DNA of 64,000 nt from Plantago elongata (Eukaryota > Streptophyta > Magnoliopsida > Lamiales > Plantaginaceae): the NCBI GenBank assembly GCA_036897095.1, contig JAYMSP010000005.1, forward strand, positions 86,769 to 150,768. The letters run 5' to 3'. The first letter of the stretch is position 1, and each line of letters begins with the position of its first letter. The notes under the pieces were generated by a model that saw only the letters and a list, made by a program, of their open reading frames with translations, made no database searches and was not told where the DNA came from. The position numbers were made by a program, and so were the translations under genes. Of this stretch, positions 48,341-60,930 are shown piece after piece.

Positions 48341-51300
48341 ATGACGACAATAAACCCGGTACATTTTCCTCCAAGCTCATCAGCATCGTCATCGCGAGCA
48401 GTGACATCAGCAGCCATGGCGAGTTCAGTACGAGTTGCAGCTGCTCAGATGACCTCCGTCAATGACCTCTCCGCCAACTTCTCCACCTGCTCTCGCCTCG
48501 TCAAGGTAAAGCTATAACACTTACGATCCACCGTTCGCCTGTGACGATTTCATTTCGATTCGGTATGATTTTCCAATTTTGTGATTGTTCTAGGTTGCTT
48601 ATGTATTTGATGCCAGTTTGTGGTTAGTTTTGGATTCCTGATTGATGATTTGATAGTACTGTTTTGAATGTACCTTTTTTGCTGAGAAATGTGTTTGGAG
48701 GAGAGTTTGGCTGAACATTAGGGGTTAAGTTAAGTTAGCCTGATCGGATTGGTTGATGAATTGATGTGATGCTTACTACTGTCTGATGTGTTTGGTTGGA
48801 ATTTTAGTATCTTCTATATAGAATGTTACTACACTTGCTATGTACTTCCAGTTTTCTAGGCTAGCCTACTTGGAATAAAAAGCCAAATTGAATGTAAGGA
48901 GAAAGGCCTATGCAGAATAAGAACTTCGAGCACTCTTTGGGTAGATAATGTGGATTAAATGGTTGCAACATGGATGGTTATGTCTTTGATGAGAATTAGT
49001 TTGAAATTATTTATCGTGAATGTTTGTTGGAATGCTTGGTTCAACAATAGAAGTAGATAATGCAACAAATGTTATTGATCGATAGAATTGCTTATAGACT
49101 TTCTCATATTGTGAGTGATTGAGCGTCCTGCAGGGAAGGATTCGAAAATGGAGTTAATAATCACTCAACCATTTATATCTGATAACTATCCTTACGAAGT
49201 TAAGGAGAAGTAAAAGTTATAGTATTTTATAATAATGTATTAATCTATGCCTCTGGGATCAAGCAAACTGATTCTGCAATTCTAGTTGATTCTGTTATTT
49301 GATTTTGCCTACTAATTTTTTTAATTTGTAATTGCTCAAGGAAGCAGTTGCAGCTGGTGCAAAGTTGCTTTGCTTTCCTGAGAATTTCTCCTATGTAGGT
49401 GCCAAAAGTGGTGAGAGTCTTACAATTGCTGAACCATTAGATGGACCAATAATGAAGGATTATTGTTCCCTTGCAAGGTAGAACAGCAAGTTTTTTGAAT
49501 AAGAGTTTTACAAAATGGATCGCACATGTCTCTTTATCTATAGTGCTACTTTGTAGTATCACATCTGGTTGATAGTCCCTTCTTGTCTACCCACCTTTTT
49601 TAAGTGTCCTACGAACTATTGTGCTAGATTTTCTTAAGTTGTGCAATTCTTTGATCTTCAAACTTTCTTGGTGATTCATACTTACCTGTCCATTTCCTTC
49701 CAAAAGAAATTTTGCGGCTTACATCTCATCATGCGTAAGAATGCTGTGTTTGTGTTTATATAGCTTTAGTGACGCACCTCCTGTTTCTTTGCAGAGAGTC
49801 AAATATCTGGTTGTCACTTGGAGGATTCCAAGAAAAAGGATCTGATGATTCTCACTTGTGTAACACTCATGTATTGATTGATGATGTGGGAAATATAAGA
49901 AGCACCTATCGGAAGATGCACATGTGCATTTTTACCCTTTTTTTTAAAGAGTTTTTCTTGTTCCTAGATTCAAGTTATGACATTTCGATACATTATTATG
50001 TATCTTAGTCGTATAAATTTGAGCTCGTAACTGTACCAATCTTACATACATACTCTTTACTTTGTGAAGGTTTGATGTCGATGTGCCAGGAGGTGCAGTT
50101 TACAAGGAGAGCAGCTTTACTGATGCTGGTTCGTTGTTCTCTTGAGGTTTTAATCTACTTGATAACTTCATTCGATTCAATAACTGTCATGCTCTTGTCA
50201 ACAATGATTCATCTGTCATTTCCACTGGGTGGTGTTTCGGTCAGCATAATCTCATGACCAGGCACCTCTACTTAATGCATGATCATCTTCTCATTATCAT
50301 GTAGATTTATTGAATCTTTCTTTCCTATTAATCGGATTTGTTTAGAAAAGTATTTGGTCAGCATGGGTTAGCATGAATACCATGTTTATACCTAACTGCA
50401 TGAATTAAGTTAGATTTAGGGATCTCTTCCTGTTAGGCATCTTACAGATGGTTGTAGATGAAATAATCTGCAAAGCTTATGCTTCGTTCCAGATAGCTAC
50501 TTTTGACTTGGATTCCACAGTATCATAATGTAAAAGTTGATATTTTTTATAGGTTTATAATAGATTTAGTTTTCTTCCAGGAAAAGATATTGTTGCTGTG
50601 GATAGCCCATTTGGACGCCTGGGTCTCACAGTTTGCTACGACTTGAGATTTCCAGAACTCTATCAGCAGCTCAGATTCCGCAATGATGCACAGGTTGATA
50701 ATATAATATACTATCCCAGACCCAGTACCTCGTCAATTTGCAGTGTTCTTGGCATTAACCATATTCTTTACATCATAATTGTAGGTGCTGTTGGTCCCAG
50801 CCGCTTTTACTGTAGTCACAGGTCAGGCACACTGGGAAGTTCTGCTTCGTGCCCGTGCCATTGAAACCCAGTGTTATGTACGCAATAAATCATCTCAGTT
50901 ACATCCAGCCTGCTGATTTTTGCGATTTTAGCTACTGTGATTTCTGAAACTTACCTGGAAAAAACAGTACGGTGTACCCTTGGTGACCTGTTGGTCACAC
51001 AACTCTGAGGCCTAGAAGCAATTTACAAAAATTATACAGATAACCGCGGCGGAGACAATATACCGAGACCTGGAACACTTTCTCATTGGGAAAAATACAT
51101 CAGACTTGGCTCATGCTCTATAGTGTGAAGGAACCATCTTAATTTGATATCCAAAAAGTTATTCAGATTTGCAAATTGTTACACCTCCGGTTAACTCAAT
51201 AAAGTTGACACCGAATAATTTCTAATATATTTTACATAAACTGCATAATAAGGGGCCCACTTCTAAATGTAAATGATCTACTTGACAAGTAATGCAGTTT

Positions 51301-52733
51301 CTTTGATCTTCTTGCTATCTCTCTTAAATTCAAATTTTATTTTATTTTGTGTGATTCACATTTTCCGATGTGTAGCCTTGTAGTAATTTATACAGTGGTC
51401 ACCTATCAGGTCATAGCTGCAGCACAAGCTGGGAAGCACAGTGATAAAAGAGAAAGCTATGGCGATACCTTAATTATTGATCCATGGGGTACAGTTATTG
51501 GGCGGCTACCGGGTAAGAATTCTTATTATTCTTCTGGCTGAGTTCTAATCTACTAACTGTTAATGCTGACATATTGAAACTTTGGAATCTTAATTTACCT
51601 AACCAGGCTTTGGACCATCCATTGAATTTAAAAAATATATAGCAATTCTTGAAATCGAATCATCTTATTGTTCTTGTTCTATCATGTTAATTATAAAATA
51701 ACTGGCCATTCTTACGTTATCTTTCTTACTGATGATAGCATTAGAGTCCATGGTCATAATTTGGTGTCTTTCTTAGAAAGTGATTATATTTGCTTCACCA
51801 GTCTCTGTATTTTCGTTAAAAAAATGGATATGATCAAGCACACATGGATTATAGTTGTTGGTAGAATATTAAGCCGCTCCTTACGCTGATGCCCATTCTG
51901 CTGTTCATATACATGTTAGACTAATTGCAATATACATGTTGGTAGAATTTGTTTTGAAAACACAAAATGTTACATATGTAAACCGTGAAACAGCATTCAA
52001 ACTTCGATGTACTCATACCCTTGCGTTTAACCCTCTCTTCTTTTACTATTTCAGATCGAACTTCTACCGGCATTACAGTTGCAGATATTGACTTTCAACT
52101 GATCGATTCAGTTAGATCTAAGATGCCAATTGCCCAGGTAAATCAAATAACAATATTCTGATCCTATATGGATTGAGGCTTTCTGTTTGATTTGCCTTAG
52201 GACTAAAAACTTGAGAACTGGAAAGCCGTATAGGTTTTGAAAAAAACAGAGTGGCTAGTAAGGGAACATGTGTCTTGCAAACTAGTTACTAGTGTGACTG
52301 AATTTTAAAGCATGGGAATAAGAAAAGTAGATAATATGTGTTAGATATTGATCTTGGTGTAGTGGTTGAGATTGAGGGAGATCTTGGAGTAGTTGAGATT
52401 GAGGGACAGTGAAATCTAAATAGGGTTAAGTTTGCTCATCCCGCAGATCTATACTAATAATTTTTTTGAAACGGCTAAAGGGTGACTCGAACACCCGACA
52501 TATTAGTTGGAGGTGAAGCGTCTAACAAATGAGTTGCACTTCGTTGTCGACCTATACTAATAATGAACATATATTAAAAGGAATGCAAAGATGAGCTTGC
52601 CTATCATAATCTTCATCAACTGCATGTTTAAAGGTTTGGATATTTAAAGTTTTGGTATTGTTGTTCTAGATTAATAAACACAATTACCATCTTCTTTATA
52701 TAGCATCGGAAGCCAGACGAGTTCTGGAGGTAG
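48341..52733 (+). CDS. Nitrilase-family deaminated glutathione amidase, 9 exons
   Basis: Carbon-nitrogen hydrolase of the Nit1 type, which hydrolyses deaminated glutathione, a side product of transaminases, as metabolite repair. Exons: 48341 (or 48416)-48505, 49341-49477, 49795-49923, 50070-50128, 50581-50693, 50785-50877, 51410-51512, 52055-52137, 52704-52733. Catalytic Glu is in FPENFSYVG, Lys in [13 protein letters not shown] and Cys in [15 protein letters not shown]. The later motifs [20 protein letters not shown] and [20 protein letters not shown] are complete. From the inner ATG 48416 the protein is 278 residues, starting [18 protein letters not shown]. The outer ATG 48341 adds 25 Ser/Ala-rich residues that could be an organelle-targeting extension. 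Orthologous to the Arabidopsis At4g08790 type. A SINE sits in its last intron. The gene is convergent with the coiled-coil gene. Confidence 0.93.
52462..52551 (-). mobile_element. tRNA-derived SINE insertion in the last amidase intron
   Basis: Read on the minus strand the 90-bp insert has AGTGCAACTCATTTGTTAG near its start, a B-box-like GGTGTTCGAGTCACCC and a GTTTCAAAAAAA tail. A perfect 13-bp duplication CTATACTAATAAT flanks it at 52449-52461 and 52552-52564. The tail layout is the same as in the 46304 insert, so both probably belong to one SINE lineage. Confidence 0.85.
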
Positions 52734-53243
52734 CTTCTTCCTGCGTAGAGGGTGCACCTGATCAGTCCTGACCCTTGATTAGCATCTTCACTCAAAGATC
52801 TTGGTCATGTCTGTACATATGCAGGGGAAAATTGTAATCTGAACAGACACTTAACACTTTATTCTTGATATTGTCTCAGAGAATGACAAAAGTGACCGGT
52901 ATATGTTTGACAATGATGGAAAAGTTTGTACTACCATTTAAGCTGAGTCTTAGTGAAAGGGTAGGAGTCTATACGTTGATTAGCTACAGTCCCAATATAT
53001 GCCTGCGATTGTGAATTTACTTGGTATCAAAACAATGGTGTATCTGTCAGTAGCTTGCTCGGGCCATCGCACACTTATATGAAGACAGTTCAAGATAGTG
53101 TGCGTACTCTAGTAGTGACAGGTGATCTCATTCAAAAAAATCATTTATTCTAATTTTCAGTGACAAAAGCTTCAACATTCACAAGGAAACAAACGTATAA
53201 CCAAATGGGCAAAAAACTATATCCAAGTTTAAAGTGGGCACTA
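52734..53243. other. 3' regions of two convergent genes
   Basis: Shared spacer between the amidase stop (52733) and the coiled-coil gene stop (53244). It should hold both 3' UTRs and poly(A) sites. No other feature seen. Confidence 0.5.
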
Positions 53244-56200
53244 CTAACGCGATTCCTTCCACATACCATTTGTGTCTGGACTAGCAAGAAGGTCAAAAGG
53301 CTTGCCTATACTGTCTTTCAAAATGGTAATTTGGCCTTCTTTTACAAGTATATCTTCTTCGAGAGAATCTATCTTCTTTTTAAGCATGCTGACTTGAGAG
53401 TCGAGGAGCATGTTCTTCTCGCTGTATTGCTTCACCTCCTCCCACATCATATCCCTCTCCTCAGTTATCTTCGGAAGGATTCCTCGAACCACGGCCAGTT
53501 CTTTCTTGGAAGCTTGCAACTCATCTTGAAGACGATTGATGATCTCATCCTTCTTCATCAGCTGCCAGAATATGGAAAACATAGGCACTAAATGAGCCAT
53601 ACATACAAACGAACAGCGATTTTTGGCAAGAGATTAGTTTTGTAATCATCGATACACAGGACTAAAAAGATATACAAAGCTGCTACTTAAAACTAAAACT
53701 AAAAGCCAGATCCTTAATGACTTGAAAGCAAGGATGATAAAAGTGCTTGGACTTACCTGCAGTTCTGTGTCTTTCAATTTGTGGTTTACGCAAGAGAAAT
53801 TGTCCATTGCATTCTGCACTTCACATTTGAGAATGTCATTGCATCTAACAGCTGCAGCTAGCTCAGCATTTAGCTGCTCCATTTCAATCTCATCGGAATA
53901 AAGCTTCTCGCGCAACAGATTGGTCAATAGGGCCTCTGTTTTCAATTCCGCTCTTACATAATCCTGGCAATCAAACCAAAACAATCACATTTACTTACAG
54001 TCAGCAAGTATATACAGAAAGAATGATATAATGCAATCTAATAAGATGTGTAAGAAGAGATCTAAAGCTAATAAGTAGATTACCTCCGATTTCTGGTTAT
54101 TTTGCTTCAGTGATTCATCTACTGAACCAGCTGCATATACCTTATCATGGAACATTCTGGATTTCTCTTGGAGCACATTGGCCATAGTTTGTGTACTGTT
54201 TGCCAAATTATCAGCTGTTCTCTCTAGACCTTGGAGCTTCACTTCACATTCAACAATGACTTGTGCATCAACACCTATTTCTGAAGATGTCCCTCTTTTG
54301 GGAGAGCAGCTCATTTTGACATAATCAAGCAACTTCCTGCTGAATTTACTACTATCAATAAGCAAAGGAAGCACTTGGTTTTGCAAGAAGCTAATGCGGT
54401 TCTGAAGCTCTAGATCTAACTTGAAAGTTGAGAATGTGCCATCTTTCCCATTGTTTTTCAGACGGTTCAGTAAATCAATATTCTCACGCCGAAGTGAATT
54501 GACTTTTACTGTATATGATTCAACCTCCTTTCTCAGAGCATGCTCCACACCTGTGAGTCTCATGTGCTCAATTTGCAATTTTTTTATCCCAGATTCAGGA
54601 TTTTGCTTAGAAGTATTATTCTCAAGTTCCCTGCAAAGCCCTCGTAATCCATCAATCGTCTTATCTTGATCTGTGCATGTTCTTTGCAGTCTACTGACAG
54701 CTTGATGCATATCCTTGCACTCTGTAACCTTCTCCTCGTAGTTCCTTTGGAAACAATCGAGTTCTTTTTCTGCCGATCTACATTTTTCTTGCAATTCAGA
54801 TAAACTTGTTTGCATGTAAACATTCTCTTCCTTTGCTTCGTTAAGCTGAATTGTCAATTCCTCAAGCTGTTTCTCTGACGTAGTCATTTTGGAATTTGTG
54901 TCTGTTTCCTTCTCACTGAAAGAAGAGATGTCCCTTTGGAGGCAAACATTTTGTTCTGCAAGTTCTCTCATCCTCTCCCTTAGTTTATGTTCTTCTTCCT
55001 GGTATTTCTCAAGCTTGAGGGACCATTCAGTAGCTCTTCGGTCAAGCTGCTTTTCAAGCGTCAGCTGCACTTCATTCTTTTCCTTCTCCAGTTTTCGGGT
55101 CTGGGCATCCAATTCTGCTCTCATTTGCTTAAGTTCTTGTCTAAACCAGGCTTTTTCTGCAATTCTATCCTGTAGGACTTGTGAAACCTCCAATGCCATG
55201 TTGAGCTTCTCTTCCGTCAAGTTTCTAATTGCCTGAACCATTCCCGGGCCACTAAGTCCTCTAACATGGAGAAACTTTTCCCTCTGAAGATCTTCCGAGA
55301 TAATAGCAGCCCGATCCTCAGCTTCTTTAAATCTATTGAATAGCTCCATATCTGCATCTGTTAAAGCATCAGAATTCACTCCAGCTCTCTCTTTACTGCC
55401 AGAATATGACTCTTTTCCTGAGGATTCTGAAATTTCATCACCAGGAGAATCATCAGAAGTCTCACAGTGCCAGTCCACCGTGCAGTTATTAGGAGATATT
55501 TCATCGCTGTAAGCACTGGAACTTCTATGCAGGGATCTGCTATACACATCTTCAATGGTGATAGGATTATCAGCGTCAAATTCTTTTGACCTCATCTTAG
55601 GCATATACTGAGACTGAGAAAGTCTCTCAACCACGTGCTTTGCTAGCTTTCTAGGAGATTCATTGCAGAGACCTTCATTGCCCCATTCTGAAGATGGCAC
55701 ATTCATTGGAGGTGCTTTTGCTTCTCTAAAGGAATGAGATCTTGGTTTCTGTCTTCGGCCATCATACGGTGAAATGGGCTGAGTAGCTTGAAATCTTGGT
55801 GGACGTTTTAAGACAGCATGTCCATTTTCAGGATGATTTCTCATTAAGAAAATGGACCCCGATTCATTCCTTTCCATCTGCTCTCCATCAATGTAGCGAT
55901 CCAGAACTTTACTGGAGCAATGAGATGAGATCTCCGATAAATCCAATTGCTCAATTTTATGAGCATTTTTCACCATGGCTGCATCAACGAAATTAGACCT
56001 GGTTCCCCTTTCCGGAGTCCCACTGCGGGACCTGCGAAAAATGGAATGGAAAATCAGGAATGCCACAAAACTGAGTAAACACCAAGATCAGAACATGAAA
56101 ATCAGGAATGCCAAATACTGATTAAACGACAAGATAAGAACATGAAAATCAGGAATGCCACAATACTTGCTAAACAACAGAATGGCTATTGAATATAAGC

Positions 56201-56578
56201 ACCATGTATGTACTAGAACTTTGCAACGAGAAAAATTAATTTTACCAAGTCTACAAATGCAAAACAGACTACTAACCCGGAGGATTGGCGGCCTGATAAC
56301 TTGTGCGAGTAGTAACTGGAACTGCATGGGGAGCTACTCCGATCACCGTGGTTCCTTGGCCCCTTTTCATAGAGAGAGCCAGCTGAGAATGAGAGACTTC
56401 TCCTTAGACATGGAGTGCTACCAAACACCGGATCTTCAGGCCCATTTTTACTAGTCTTAGACTTGGCCTGTTTCTCCGATGGTTTTTCCCAGGAGACTTG
56501 CTTATCTGTTGATGGTGGAGAAACATGATTGTTGCTTACGTTGTTAGATTGTGATCTGAAAAAGAATAGCTTCTTCAT
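53244..56578 (-). CDS. Long plant coiled-coil protein of unknown function, 4 coding exons
   Basis: Exons in coding order: 56578-56277, 56031-54084, 53963-53757, 53561-53244, giving 924 residues. The N-terminus MKKLFFFRSQSNN is followed by a basic, Ser-rich, probably disordered region (CLRRSLSFSAGSLYEKGP). The second exon, from about residue 250 on, is heptad-rich coiled coil (for example LEKEKNEVQLTLEKQLDRRA, RLQRTCTDQDKTIDGLRGLC), and this continues through exons 3 and 4 (LKKKIDSLEEDILVKEGQIT). The protein ends DTNGMWKESR. The MKKLFFFRS start and overall plan resemble Arabidopsis proteins At2g39300/At3g55060, which have no firmly assigned role. A scaffold or cytoskeleton-linked function would be inference. 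Intron 1 holds a triple tandem repeat. Confidence 0.88.
56049..56190 (+). repeat. Three tandem copies of a 47-48-bp unit in intron 1 of the coiled-coil gene
   Basis: Units start at 56049, 56097 and 56144, each opening GAAAATCAGGAATGCCA and containing TAAAC and AAGAT. The array begins 18 bp from the acceptor side of the intron between 56277 and 56031. Confidence 0.8.
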
Positions 56579-59500
56579 ATCTCTGACTCTATGTCACAAA
56601 ACTTGTCAACAAACCTACAAAGCATTTGAAGTAGAGTTGTAAGCTTGCAGATGGGGGACAAAAAAATGAAGCATGCTGCATAATTGAATCTTTGTACATT
56701 TAGCTCACAATTCAAATGATTAACACCATTCATTAAGCAATCTTTCTCATAGTTAAACACTTAAAACCAATAAGATAACACATGAAACGTTGAAACTTTC
56801 AAAGTTCAACCAGTTTGGAGTTTAGGCAGAGCAAAATTTGTTTACCAGCAAACTGTAGAAGGAACAAAGAGGTGTAAAGAGTAAAGACATGATTGAAATA
56901 CACAGTGGCACAGACTTTCAGGTCACAAGAAAGTTAAAAACACCAGTATTATCAAAAAGCTCTTTCCACTGTTAAGGTACTGGAACAAATTTCAATGGAA
57001 AGTGCCATGTAAGAAAATTCCATTCGACACCTACAGCAAGAACTATTGTACTGAACAAAATACAAAGGTAGAAGAAACGTTAATAGAAAAAACACATCTA
57101 ACTTTAAGTACCAGACAAGCAGAATCTTTGGCCAAAGACTAAATTAACAAACCAAACACAATCAAATATAAATTACAGAAACTGTAGAAGCAACATTATT
57201 TTATTACTTGTAATGTTAAATATACTATGGGTTCAGCAATGATTTCATCTACCACCTTTAACATTTGCAGAAATCATGAGGCTTCCATGCAATAAAAGAA
57301 AGAGTTCATCATGTGGTTCTGACTAACATGATTAGAAAAAACATTAGTACCCAGAGGCTGTCGTTACTTTCAACTTGACCATTCTGACCTCAAATCTCAA
57401 TTACTAGGCCTAACTTCTCAAGATTCATAAGAATGCCAATATAAACACACCCAAACATCCAAAAGAATATATACTATATATTAAGAAAACTAAATCATAG
57501 TCCATCTTCATCTAATAAACTACTAGCTAATTACTTTGTGATCTCCAATGATATATGATTAACAGGTCTCAAATCCTACACCTACCTGTCCACACATCAA
57601 AACTAAACTTAAGCAGTGTTCCAGAGTCTACATAAACAAAACTAACCACATAAACCAAGAAATACTAAATAGATACACTATATATCATAACACAACTCAA
57701 TAGTAAAAAAAACTATTACCTAGCTTTGTAATCCTAAATACATGTGCTGCTACAAACTAATCCCAACTTTGTGTTTTCTTGGTTAACAACATCAATTAAT
57801 CAACTCTGCAACAGAATTCTTCTAATATCCAATGTGAAAGAGCAATAAAGAAAACAAAAAACAGAGACTGAGACAAGCACTCACAGTCACACGCAACCAC
57901 TTCACTACCTTTTCACTTCAGCAATGAAAATGACCGTTAGAAAGGCACAATTTCTTGATTTAAAATCAACATTCAAAAAATAATTAAAAACTCACAAAAA
58001 TCACTCCGCACAACCGCATCAATGTCTGCTTACCAAATATAATTCCTAGGTCAACAAGAAAAAATCGAAAGAATAATTTCAGATCAACATTCGCAGAATA
58101 CAATTCAGAAACGAATTAATACAGTACAAATTCGAAAATTCAAACAGTGTGTAAATGCAATCAATCACAGAAAAAAACTGACAGGGAAAAAGAGATAGAG
58201 AGTATCGGGAGTTTACTGGATTTCGATTCTTCCGAATCAAGTGATCAGATGAAATATTGTGATGTGAAGAAGTGAAGATAACGAAGAGCGAAATTTGAGG
58301 GATTTTGGTGATTGATGGGAGAATTTACAACTGTATTGATTTGATAGAGTTTTTTAAAAATGGGAAGTGCAGATGATGAACTGAATTGATAATGATGATG
58401 ATGATGATGATACTAATGGCGCTTTCGAAAATTTGTGGGGCAATTACAGAATGAAGGAACACTCGAGGGGTAAAGGTGTCAGACAAAATAGTTTTAAAAC
58501 CTTGATGCGCGCCTATGGTGGAGCGTTTATTTTTGAACTTTTTCTCGTGTGGGGCAAGGGTGTGGTGGGCTTTGGTGATCCTGTTCGTTTTTCACTTTCT
58601 TTTGCTTTTTCTTTCTATAGCGAGTTTAGTCCATTGGGTTTTCCGCTTGATTGGTCATCCGCCAAATGGTCCAATCTTGTATGGATTCCTTTAGTAAAAT
58701 TAACTGAAAATGTAGTTGATAGCTGAAAATGATAGTTGGTAACTTGTCATTCAACAAATTAAGATTTTATTTACAAATAACTTTTCAGTTAACTTTTTAA
58801 CTATATGAGTTTTTTTAATAAAAAACTCGTTACGTGAACACACACAACTTTTTAAACAAATTAGTTGAAAAGATAGTTTGTTTGAGAATCTAATCAAATT
58901 AACTTGCTGAGAAAAAAACTACCTTACCAGCTATCTTTTCAACTACGATCTATTTTTTCAACTACCAACTATCTTTTCAGTTAGTTTTACTAACAGAACC
59001 TAACGAAGAACCAATTAATTTTTTAACTAGCTTGTTTATAAAGCTGCGCGTTCACGTAACAAACTTTTTATGAAGAAAAAACTCATTGAGCTTAAAAGTT
59101 AATTAAAAAACTACTGGTAAACAAGACACATTTTAACGGTATGAGTAGCTTATTACGTTAAAGTTATCGAGTAATTTTAGTGAAGAAAATTAAAATAAAT
59201 AACAAAATATAAAAGTATCTTGAATATGAGTATATTTTGTTGAAAGTGTGTAATTCATGTGTGAAGGTAGATAGGTAGAGCTTTATATAAGTTTATCACA
59301 ATATTCAGGATTATAAGTAGTGACTAATAAGTTATATATTATAAGAAACGTATGCGAAAGGAATGTAAATTACATTTAATATGATAACTATTTGAAGAAA
59401 CCTACACTTACTTTTAAAGAGACAAATGAAAATATATTAAAAATTTTGAGTTTTGTGGCCTGTAAATCTAGATGGGTAAGGAAGAAAAATGTTCCTCGGT

Positions 59501-59580
59501 GCACACACTACATTAAGACACAATACATTTCAAAATCGTACATGAGGATCTTCCTAAAACAAATTTACAGTCCTTGATTG
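56579..59580. other. Upstream region of the coiled-coil gene and AT-rich spacer
   Basis: On the minus strand a likely leader intron runs from a donor at 58216 (CCA then GTAAACTCC) to an acceptor at 56615 (TGCTTTGTAG), so the mRNA probably starts near 58250-58330. A (GAT)n microsatellite is at about 58391-58411. Positions 58740-59110 hold a MITE-like inverted repeat. 59160-59580 shows nothing recognisable. Confidence 0.45.
58780..59105. repeat. MITE-like inverted repeat related to the 33999 repeat
   Basis: The left arm (about 58780-58860) has ATATGAG, TTTTTTTAATAAAAAACTC and GTTACGTGAACACAC. The right arm (59041-59105), reverse complemented, has AATGAGTTTTTTCTTCATAA and GTTACGTGAACGCGC. The two arms form an imperfect inverted repeat about 330 bp across. 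No target duplication was identified. Confidence 0.6.
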
Positions 59581-60568
59581 CTATGTTTTAAAAGCCGGAC
59601 CGGTCAATTGAGCCGCTCACCCCCTAAAAAGGGTTCAATCGGAATCGAATCGGTTGGATCGTATTTTAGCCGTTTGAGCCGGTATGACGTCATATATAAT
59701 ATTATAAATATTTTATATACATATATACACATAAAAATTTCATAATTATAAATAAACATTAAAAAAAATAGCAGATCAGTCCGTTCATTCATTACAGTAA
59801 AAGCGCCAAAAGCCCAAAACCACATGGATGTCTAATACCCAAACCCATTTCACTCCAAAACACAGGACTATTGGTGTCTCATTCATTACAGTCCTGTGTC
59901 TCTATCCAAAAGGTCAAAACCATTTCACTCCAAATCATCATCTCACTTTCAATCCAAACCCTAATCAACCCAAATTCACTACTCACTAATGGAGACCCTT
60001 CGCTTTCCAGCTCCACTCATGGAAACTCTACTAGAATCCTGCACTTTCCAGCTCCACTCATGGATACCCTTCGCCAAAACCCTCTCCATAGACTCCTCCA
60101 ATTCCCCCAAATCCTATGCTCCCGGTCCCAACACCAAACGCCCTTGCCGCTCCGACCACGCCACCTCCTTCTCCATCGAATCAATCCTCGACATGTTTTG
60201 AAAACACAACTTTATTTTCTGAATTGTGGAAGAATCGAAGAAGGACCGAGAAAGGAGAAGAAGAAACACGAAGAAGAACAGAAGAAACGAAGAAGAAGAA
60301 CAGAAGAAACAGAAGAAATGAAGAAGAAGAAGAACAGAAGACGGCTGAACTGAACGAAATTAGGGCTGTCAGTGTCTGTTGTTTACTTCTTTTTTTTTAA
60401 TTTGGTCGAGCCGGCGGTTCTCCGGGTCGATCCGGCTTTTCGCCGGCTCGAGCGGCTTTTTCGGATCCGGCTTTTTACCGGCTTTAGACTACACAACCAG
60501 CCGGTGAGCACCGGCTTTCTGGCCGAACAGGTCGGGCCGGCCGGCCCGATCCGGCTTTCAAAACACAG
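59581..60568. mobile_element. Non-autonomous hAT-like element, 0.99 kb
   Basis: Left end CTATGTTTTAAAAGCCGGAC and reverse complement of the right end CTGTGTTTTGAAAGCCGGAT form good terminal inverted repeats, followed by CCGG-rich subterminal words (GAGCCGG, CCGGCTTT). No transposase is encoded. The 8 bases outside each end (CTTGATTG and GGAGCAAC) do not match, so the flanking DNA has been rearranged or the insertion is not simple. The interior holds a nearly repeated TTTCCAGCTCCACTCATGGA word and a GAAGAA-rich tract at 60230-60345. Confidence 0.7.
59989..60201 (+). other. ORF inside the hAT-like element, possible captured exon
   Basis: A 70-codon frame whose second half (SSNSPKSYAPGPNTK, then RSDHATSFSIESILDMF) looks more like real protein than its repetitive first half. 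I could not name a parent gene. It may be a transduplicated fragment, as in the 11725 element, or chance. Confidence 0.25.
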
Positions 60569-60930
60569 GGAGCAACCCATTCTTTTATCGTTGCTCGATA
60601 TGCTAGCAAGTTAAATCTTACTCCTGCCAGACTAGCATACTACTTTGATATTGAATCTCCTTTTGGCGGTAGTGTAGTACCAGACAAGATTTACACTAAC
60701 TGCGCGGTCGAGTATCTAGGTAGAATTTACCCCGCAGATTTAATGAAATAATGCTAGACTCGCACGACCTAATTCTGGGCATGGATTTGTTGTATATCCA
60801 CCATGCAATCCTTGACTGCCGAAACCGGCCTGGACTGCCGAAACCAGCAGATCTCCTTCAGAAACCCAACTACCTTTGAAGCTTCCCTATTTGTCCAACC
60901 TCGAGTGATATCCGCAGCTAAAGCATGTAA

